NCBI GenBank assembly: GCA_943327755.2
Contig: CALPYF020000001.1
Coordinates: forward strand, 1-64,000
Source of the DNA: Deinococcus hopiensis KR-140
Lineage (GTDB): Bacteria; Deinococcota; Deinococci; Deinococcales; Deinococcaceae
DNA: 64,000 nt
Reading direction: 5' to 3'
Shown here: piece by piece, positions 59,500 to 64,000 of the stretch
Layout: each line of letters opens with the position of its first letter
Numbering within the stretch: position 1 is the stretch's first letter
The notes under the pieces: generated by a model
The model's input: the letters and a program-made list of their open reading frames with translations, nothing else
Told to the model about the DNA's origin: nothing
Database searches by the model: none
Program-made: the position numbers and the translations under genes

Positions 59500-60018
59500 G
59501 TGACCCTGCCCGTCAGCGAACTGCTGCGCGAGTACCAGGAATACGTGCTCGCCTACCGCCTGCGCCGCGCCGTGGGCGGCCGCGTCACGCCGCCCGGCGA
59601 ACAGCTGCGCCTGAGCGAGTACGCCGCGCTGCGCCTGGAACGCCAGGACCTCGCCCGCTCGCTGGTGCGGCGCGGTCTGGACGGCGCGCGCATGCGCCGC
59701 CTGGACACCCTGAGCGACCAGCTGATGTTCGGCTTCTGGCTGAACCCCTCGGAGGTCGCCGCGTTCCTGCGCGCCGCGATCCGCGAGGGCAGCCACCCCG
59801 CGCTGGGCGACCCGGCAGCCTTCGCGCGCCTGCTGACGCCCGCCGAGCAGGCCCGGCTCGGGGCAGGCGGCGTCGCGCTCGTGTGCGCGCATCACATCGC
59901 GTGCTTCGCGCTGGCCGCGCCGATGCTCGACCCGGACGGCCTGAACGCCGCGTGGCAGCGGATCGAGGCGATCCGCCCGCCCCTCTTCCTGGACGAACTG
60001 CAGCAGCCCACCCCGTAG
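59500..60018 (+). CDS. Protein of unknown function
   Basis: The 172-residue protein is highly helical (VSELLREYQEYVLAYRLRRA, DLARSLVRRGLDGARMRRLD, LMFGFWLNPSEVAAFLRAAI) and has the segment VALVCAHHIACFALAAPML. No family is recognised. GTG 59500 lies 7 bases after TACACT (59487-59492), so the gene is probably leaderless; the longer upstream frame is not supported. It precedes comF by 49 bases. Confidence 0.65.
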   Translation: MTLPVSELLREYQEYVLAYRLRRAVGGRVTPPGEQLRLSEYAALRLERQDLARSLVRRGLDGARMRRLDTLSDQLMFGFWLNPSEVAAFLRAAIREGSHPALGDPAAFARLLTPAEQARLGAGGVALVCAHHIACFALAAPMLDPDGLNAAWQRIEAIRPPLFLDELQQPTP

Positions 60019-60067
60019 ACGCTCACCTGAGGCAACGCCCCGCCCCGCCGCGTGATTCACTCGCCGC

Positions 60068-60712
60068 ATGACTGCTGCGTTCGGAACGGCCCTGCTCGGC
60101 GCGCTGCGCACCCTGCTGCCCCGCGCCTGCCCCGGCTGCGGCGCGCAGCTCGGCGCGCACGCCGGACTGTGCCCCGCCTGCCGCGCCGCCCTGCGCCCCC
60201 AGGTGCAGGCCCACAGTCCCCTGCGGGCCCATCCGGAACCGCACCTCGTGACGCTCGGGCCGTACAGCGGCGTGCGCCGACGCGCCGTGCGGGAACTGAA
60301 GTTCGCGCAGGCCCGCGACCTCGCCCGCATCCTCGGCGAGGCGCTCGCCACGGGCGTACCCGCCGACTGGAACGTGCAGGCCGTCATTCCCGTCCCGCTG
60401 CACCCCGACCGGCAGCGCCAGCGCGGTTTCAATCAGGCCGAACTGCTGGGCCGCGCCCTGGCCAGCGCCCTGGCGGTCCCCTGCGTGCCCGCCCTGATCC
60501 GCACCCACGCCACAGCCCAGCAGGCCCGGCGGCACGCCGCGCAGCGCGAGGACCTGCACGGCGCCTTCCGCGCGCACGAGGGCTTCCTGCCCAGCGGGCC
60601 GGTCCTGCTCATCGACGACGTCCTGACCACCGGGCACACCGCGCAGGCCTGCCAGGACGCCCTGAAACAGGCGGGCGCGCCGCAGGTGTACGTGGCGGTC
60701 GTCGCCCGCTGA
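60068..60712 (+). CDS. comF: ComF family phosphoribosyltransferase-like protein
   Basis: The 214-residue protein has a four-cysteine zinc ribbon (C21, C24, C35, C38 in CPGC and CPAC) and a type I phosphoribosyltransferase domain with IPVPLHPDRQRQRGFNQAEL and the PRPP loop VLLIDDVLTTGHT. ComF is needed for DNA uptake during natural transformation in several bacteria, consistent with Deinococcus competence. A terminator hairpin follows. Confidence 0.92.
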   Translation: MTAAFGTALLGALRTLLPRACPGCGAQLGAHAGLCPACRAALRPQVQAHSPLRAHPEPHLVTLGPYSGVRRRAVRELKFAQARDLARILGEALATGVPADWNVQAVIPVPLHPDRQRQRGFNQAELLGRALASALAVPCVPALIRTHATAQQARRHAAQREDLHGAFRAHEGFLPSGPVLLIDDVLTTGHTAQACQDALKQAGAPQVYVAVVAR

Positions 60713-60720
60713 AACAGGCT

Positions 60721-60760
60721 GCGGGAGGGCGGCGGGCGCTTCCCGTCCACCCCCTCCCGC
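60721..60760 (+). terminator. Terminator after comF
   Basis: GCGGGAGGG (60721-60729) pairs with CCCTCCCGC (60752-60760) 9 bases after the comF stop. It has no T run. Confidence 0.55.
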
Positions 60761-60777
60761 CCGGGCCTGCGTCAGCT

Positions 60778-60908
60778 CATACGGATTCCGTCTGTTTCGC
60801 TGATAACCTGGAACGTCACGGGGTTATCAGCTCCACGTCCGGAACCCGTTTTTCTCCCACTCGCGTCCGCTCGGATGGAACGGCTTTGCAAGCCATTCCA
60901 TCGGAGTT
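60778..60908 (+). repeat. Structured dispersed repeat, copy B
   Basis: It starts ATACGGATTCCGTCTGTTTCG, followed by hairpin 1 (CTGATAACC, 60800-60808, with GGTTATCAG, 60822-60830), the box CTCCACGTCCGGAACCCG, GCGTCCGCTCGG, hairpin 2 (GATGGAACGGCTT with AAGCCATTCCATC, 60874-60902), then CGGAGTT. The stems differ from copies A and C but remain paired. The right end meets the TGA stop of the minus-strand DUF1684 gene (60908-60910). Confidence 0.85.
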
Positions 60909-61453
60909 CAGCTCAGGCGTTCGCCGGCCGTCACCGCATCCGGCAGCCAGTTCTCCCGGGGCGGCAGCGGACAGGTCCAGCCTTCTCCGTACGCGCAGTA
61001 CGGGTGGTACGCCAGATTGAAATCCACCCGCACGAGCGCGCCGTCCCCGCCCAGCTGCCGGTCCAGCGGCGCGTCCAGGTAACGGCCCGCACCGTACGTG
61101 GCCTCCCCGCTCGTGGCGTCACGGAACGGAATGAACACCCGCTCCGGACGCTCCTCACCCAGCGGGGCGAACACCAGCAGCGTCCGCTCGCCGTCCGGGA
61201 GGGGCAGCTGCACCTGCCCGACGCGGGCCATGGTGCGCGTCTCGCCGGTGTTCGTCGCCAGCGTCCACTCCGCGCCCCCGTCACCCTGCGGCAGCGGGTC
61301 GAGCAGCACCGTGAACGCCCACGCCTCGTCCGGCGGGAAGTACGACAGGCCCGCGAACGCCGCCGGGTTCACCGGACCGCGCCCCGCCGCGAAGTGCTCG
61401 TCCTTGCGGCGGCGGAAGTCCAGCACCGCCGCCTCGTACGCCGAGGCGGTCAC
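60908..61453 (-). CDS. DUF1684 family protein
   Basis: The 181-residue protein has FRRRKDEHFAAGRGPVNPAA, GLSYFPPDEAWAFTVLLD, VFIPFRDATSGEATYGAGRY and the strongly conserved RVDFNLAYHPYCAYGEGW, then TCPLPPRENWLP, the signature of DUF1684. The function is unknown. The start is GTG 61453, one base after the TAA of the preceding S4-domain gene, so the two form an operon. Repeat copy B begins at its stop codon. Confidence 0.88.
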   Translation of the reverse strand: MTASAYEAAVLDFRRRKDEHFAAGRGPVNPAAFAGLSYFPPDEAWAFTVLLDPLPQGDGGAEWTLATNTGETRTMARVGQVQLPLPDGERTLLVFAPLGEERPERVFIPFRDATSGEATYGAGRYLDAPLDRQLGGDGALVRVDFNLAYHPYCAYGEGWTCPLPPRENWLPDAVTAGERLS

Positions 61454-61454
61454 G

Positions 61455-61670
61455 TTAGAAATCCACCCGCACGCGCTCCCCGGCGTACTCCACGATGTCC
61501 CCACGGCGCAGTTTCTTGCGGCGGCGCGTCTCGATCTCACCGTTCAGGCGGACCTCGCCGCCCTGCACGCGGAACTTCGCCTCGCCGCCCGTCTCCACCA
61601 TGCCGCGCATCTTCAGGAAGTCCTGAAGGTCGATCGTGTCCTGCTCGGGGTACCCTCGTTCACCAGTCAT
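61455..61670 (-). CDS. S4-domain RNA-binding protein (YbcJ/RlbA-like)
   Basis: The 71-residue protein is a single S4 domain: LQDFLKMRGMVETGGEAKFR, then VQGGEVRLNGEIETRRRKKL and RRGDIVEYAGERVRVDF. Small S4 proteins of this kind bind RNA, probably in ribosome assembly or quality control. TACGCT lies 7 bases before ATG 61670, so it appears to be leaderless. Confidence 0.88.
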   Translation of the reverse strand: MTGERGYPEQDTIDLQDFLKMRGMVETGGEAKFRVQGGEVRLNGEIETRRRKKLRRGDIVEYAGERVRVDF

Positions 61671-61738
61671 GCCGCGCAGCGTAGCAGCGCCCCGCCCCAC
61701 CTGTCTGTGATGGGGTTGTGGGCTGTGGGCTCACTCTG

Positions 61739-61866
61739 GCGGATTCCGTCTGTTCCGCTGACGACCCGGAAGGGCGCCGGGTCGTCAGCTCCACGCCCGG
61801 AACCCGCAGGGCTCCCACTCGCTCCGCTCGGACTGGACTGGTTGTACCAACCAGCCCAGCGGAGTT
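61739..61866 (+). repeat. Structured dispersed repeat, copy C
   Basis: Starting GCGGATTCCGTCTGTTCCG, it has hairpin 1 (CTGACGACCCGG, 61758-61769, with CCGGGTCGTCAG, 61778-61787 region), the box CTCCACGCCCGGAACCCG, CTCCGCTCGG, hairpin 2 (CTGG-CTGGTTG with CAACCAG-CCAG, 61833-61859 region), and CGGAGTT. The right end coincides with the TAA stop (61865-61867) of the minus-strand dockerin gene. The left outer arm is shorter than in copy A. Confidence 0.85.
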
Positions 61867-62386
61867 ACAGCTTGTACTGCGCGCTGAACAGTTTCAGGTC
61901 GGCGTCGTCCACCTTGCCGTTGCCGTCCAGATCGCCGATGCTGGTCGACTTGCCGTAGTTGTTCATCAGCAGCGCGAGGTCGGTCAGGTCGATCTTGCCG
62001 TCGCCGTTCAGGTCCGCGCCGCTCAGGCGGGCGCGGGCGCTGGCGGTCGTCCAGTCGGTCAGTTTCCACTCGCGGGTCAGCTCCGCGCGGACGGCGTCCT
62101 GGAGGTTCAGCGGGCCGCGCGGGTTGAACTCGATGCGGCGCTCGTTGCCCACGCCGAAGCTGCGGGCCGCGACGTCCGGGCTGAATGGGGCGGCGCCGCC
62201 CAGCGTCAGGATGGGGCCGCCACTGGTGTCCAGCGTGACCGGGAAGTCCGGGGTGGACAGGGCCGCCAGCGCGGCCTGCACGGCTTTCGTCAGCTCCTCG
62301 CCCTGCGGGCGGAGTTTGACGGTCACGGCACCTGCGGTACCCGCGAGGGTCAGCAGGGCAGGGAGCAGGAGGGTCCGGGCGCGCAT
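61865..62386 (-). CDS. Secreted dockerin type I domain protein
   Basis: The 173-residue protein has a signal peptide (RTLLLPALLTLAGTAGA), a central region of about 95 residues without recognised domain, and a C-terminal dockerin with two calcium-binding loops: DLNGDGKIDLTDLALLMNNY and DLDGNGKVDDADLKLFSAQY. In cellulosomes dockerins bind cohesins; no cohesin gene is visible here. The start at 62386 overlaps the previous stop (TGATG). Confidence 0.88.
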   Translation of the reverse strand: MRARTLLLPALLTLAGTAGAVTVKLRPQGEELTKAVQAALAALSTPDFPVTLDTSGGPILTLGGAAPFSPDVAARSFGVGNERRIEFNPRGPLNLQDAVRAELTREWKLTDWTTASARARLSGADLNGDGKIDLTDLALLMNNYGKSTSIGDLDGNGKVDDADLKLFSAQYKL

Positions 62387-62841
62387 CACTTGCCTCCCCG
62401 GGCGCCCAGCAGCGCCTCACGCAGTTTCGTGGGGTCCGTGATGTCGCCCGCCGCGACCTTCCCGGCCGTCACGGGGTACAGCCCCTGATTGAAGCCCACG
62501 ACCGGGCTGTCCAGTCGCGTGGCGTACAGCAGCGCGACGACCTCCAGCCCGGCGCGCAGGTCGGGCAGGCCGTCCACGCCCTTCAGGACGAACAGGGCGG
62601 GCCTGCCGTCCTGCTGCGGCAGCTTCGCGGCGTCCCCGGCGATGGTCTCGGTGACGGTCAGCGGGTACGCGAGGTACGTGACCTCCCCGTCCTTCACCTC
62701 GGCAGGGGTGCCCAGCGTGGCGCGGACGATCACCTCGGCCCGCTGCGCCTGCTGCGCCAGCGTCAGCGTGGGCGCCGTGGTCGCCATGGCAGGGGAGAGC
62801 ACGGTCAGGGCCGCGCCCAGCAGCAGCGTGCGCGCGTTCAC
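62386..62841 (-). CDS. Exported protein of unknown function
   Basis: The 151-residue protein has a signal peptide (TLLLGAALTVLSPAMA) followed by a beta-rich domain (AEVIVRATLGTPAEVKDGEV, TYLAYPLTVTETIAGDA, LRAGLEVVALLYATRLDSPV). The pattern of repeated short strands recalls exported proteins found beside dockerin genes, but no family is recognised. It starts at GTG 62841, overlapping the upstream stop (GTGA), as the second gene of a three-gene operon. Confidence 0.75.
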   Translation of the reverse strand: MNARTLLLGAALTVLSPAMATTAPTLTLAQQAQRAEVIVRATLGTPAEVKDGEVTYLAYPLTVTETIAGDAAKLPQQDGRPALFVLKGVDGLPDLRAGLEVVALLYATRLDSPVVGFNQGLYPVTAGKVAAGDITDPTKLREALLGARGGK

Positions 62842-63839
62842 CTGCCACCCCCGGTGCCACCCGAGGGCGGAGGAGTGGGGTTCGGCTCGGTCTTCGGCGG
62901 GTCCGTCTTCGGCGCCTCGGTGGTCGGGGTGGTGTCCGTCCCGGTCTTCGGCGCGTCGGTCGGGGTGGAAGTACCCGGCTTCACGTCACCCGGTTTCGCT
63001 TCCGGGGCTTTTTCCTGCGCGGCCTTCTCCTGCGCCGCCTTTTCCTGGGCCGCTTTCTGCTCGGCGGCCTTCTGCTCGTCGAGTGTCTTCTGCTCGGCCG
63101 CCGTCAGTTTCTGCGCGAGCATCTTGCCGTCCCCGCCGCGCGCCTCGTAGCCCAGGTCGGGGCTGCTCAGGGTGACGGGCGCGCCCGGCCTCACGCTGAT
63201 CAGCGCCACGCGCGACCCGCTGCGCGGCACCGCCTTGAAGCCCAGGTCCACCGTCAGGCGCGTCCCGTCCTGCCGCCAGAACACCAGCGCGCCCCCCTCG
63301 GGCTGCACGCGCGTGACCGTCACCTTCTCCGGCAGGGTCCACGTGACGCGCGCGGCCCGGACGCTGCGCGGCGCGGCGATCAGCAGCGGCACGCGCGTCT
63401 CGCCGCGGATCTCACCCGTCGGTAGGGTCAGGCTGAGGCTCAGGGGCGGGAGTTCCTGCACGTTCAGGGTGTACGACTTCTGCTTGCTGCTCAGCGTGGA
63501 ATCCGTGACCTCCAGCGTGAAGGTGTACGTCCCGGTCTTCGTGGGCGTGCCGCTCAGGGTCGTGCCGCTCAGCGTCAGCCCGGGCGGGAGGGTGCCCTCG
63601 ATGCGGCGGACGGTGTACGGCCCCGCGCCGCCCGCGACCTCGATGGGCGCCGAATACGGTTCCTGCAGATACACCGGGGGCAGGCCGCTGGCGCGGTCGT
63701 TGAAGTACAGCGCCTCGCGCGCACTGGTGCTGGACGTGCCGGTCAGGTCCTGCCCGCACGCGACCAGCCCGAAGGCGGGCAGCGCGCAGGCCAGCAGGAC
63801 GCCCAGCCCCCGCCGGGCAGCGAAACGCGAATGTGCCAT
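62838..63839 (-). CDS. Putative lipoprotein with an Ig-like (putative) domain and a coiled-coil, Pro/Thr-rich tail
   Basis: The 333-residue protein has a lipoprotein signal (GVLLACALPAFGLVACGQD; lipobox LVAC). A putative Ig domain (about residues 55-130) has YTVRRIEGTLPPGLTLSGTT and PTKTGTYTFTLEVTDS, then a beta-rich region (residues 135-245). A lysine-alanine-glutamate repeat forms a probable coiled coil (QKAAEQKAAQEKAAQEKAAQ), followed by a Pro/Thr tail. It is the first gene of the operon with the two exported proteins. TACACT 7 bases before ATG 63839 indicates leaderless transcription. Confidence 0.82.
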   Translation of the reverse strand: MAHSRFAARRGLGVLLACALPAFGLVACGQDLTGTSSTSAREALYFNDRASGLPPVYLQEPYSAPIEVAGGAGPYTVRRIEGTLPPGLTLSGTTLSGTPTKTGTYTFTLEVTDSTLSSKQKSYTLNVQELPPLSLSLTLPTGEIRGETRVPLLIAAPRSVRAARVTWTLPEKVTVTRVQPEGGALVFWRQDGTRLTVDLGFKAVPRSGSRVALISVRPGAPVTLSSPDLGYEARGGDGKMLAQKLTAAEQKTLDEQKAAEQKAAQEKAAQEKAAQEKAPEAKPGDVKPGTSTPTDAPKTGTDTTPTTEAPKTDPPKTEPNPTPPPSGGTGGGR

Positions 63840-63846
63840 GCCCCGC

Positions 63847-63852
63847 AGTGTA
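63847..63852 (-). promoter_or_regulatory. -10 box of the exported-protein operon
   Basis: On the minus strand TACACT (63852-63847) precedes the ATG at 63839 by 7 bases. This spacing recurs before many starts in the window and points to a leaderless message. Confidence 0.5.
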
Positions 63853-63968
63853 GCCGCGCCGGGCCGCGCGGCGGTGAACGAACCGTGATACCGCCGGGCG
63901 CGCCGCAGCCCGAATCGTGCCCGACTTCCCGCACAGCCCGGCGGGAGCGGGTTTAGACTGCCGGGCAT

Positions 63969-64000
63969 ATGACGATCATGGATTCACTGCCCGCCGCGCC
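63969..64000 (+). CDS. Start of a gene cut by the window edge
   Basis: ATG 63969 opens a frame (MTIMDSLPAA) that runs off the end. TAGACT (63954-63959) lies 9 bases before it. The product cannot be judged from ten residues. Confidence 0.35.
   Translation, partial: MTIMDSLPAA

Noticed and set aside
59047..60432. 461-codon minus-strand frame extending the 92-residue gene upstream
   Set aside because: The upstream part is antisense to the 59500 gene and comF. The good ribosome binding site and ATG at 59325 define the true start.
63000..63090. Short tandem repeats (lysine-alanine-glutamate codons) possibly a CRISPR-like or satellite array
   Set aside because: It is a coiled-coil repeat within a lipoprotein gene, in frame and without spacers.

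Overview
The window is chromosomal DNA from a high-GC bacterium that is very probably a Deinococcus. The evidence is the ribosomal protein sequences, IF-1 and TTG-started S5, the many leaderless genes with a TANNNT box 6-7 bases before the start codon, and the mix of proteins. No tRNA, rRNA, CRISPR array, transposase or phage gene was seen.

Layout. (1) 1-11709: the 3' end of tuf, then S10 and spc operon genes on the + strand from rpsJ to secY and adk. The run is broken between rpsZ and rpsH by a terminator, a promoter and a leader of about 240 nt. (2) 11710-27896: about 16 kb of accessory genes separating adk from infA. Its core (11784-21874) is a YehL-type MoxR/VWA/SWIM island: SWIM zinc-finger protein, DUF5691 protein, small membrane protein, YehL-like MoxR AAA+ ATPase, a low-GC SMI1/KNR4 protein, a DUF5682 (YehM-like) protein, a NodB deacetylase with a beta-rich tail, and a YehP-like VWA protein. 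An epimerase, a TPR-GGDEF-EAL protein, an HExxH protein, and a DUF4188/PadR pair follow. (3) 27897-31380: infA, rpmJ, rpsM, rpsK, rpsD, rpoA, rplQ. (4) 31394-44180: AI-2E-type permease, RodZ-like protein, two nucleoside/BMP-type ABC permeases, ndk, a membrane diguanylate cyclase, a lipoprotein, a nitroreductase-like protein, an aldo/keto reductase, a type III polyketide synthase and a C39-like peptidase with TPRs. (5) 44181-55440: 2-oxo acid dehydrogenase E1 alpha/beta, gltX-DUF1304, a ChlI-like AAA+ ATPase, a 22-residue-repeat protein, a GGDEF-EAL protein, an EamA transporter, DUF1697 and GNAT proteins. (6) 55446-64000: an unrecognised protein, M15 peptidase, gatB, comF, DUF1684, an S4-domain protein, and a three-gene secreted-protein operon with a dockerin and an Ig-like lipoprotein.

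How the genes fit together. The ribosomal blocks are ordinary translation operons with overlapping ATGA or TAATG junctions. The accessory island looks like one transcription unit over most of its length. It starts at a good sigma70-type promoter (TTGAGT, 17 bp, TACATT) overlapped by three 14-bp direct repeats and a perfect 17-bp palindrome, which suggests tight control. By family knowledge the MoxR ATPase and the VWA (MIDAS) protein should act as a chaperone/metal-binding pair. The membrane protein may anchor it and the SMI1/KNR4 protein may be a late-acquired partner.

The most unusual non-coding signal is a 130-140 bp structured repeat found three times (26593-26729, 60778-60908, 61739-61866). 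Each copy has two hairpins whose stems differ in sequence but stay base-paired, and each copy abuts the stop codon of a gene.
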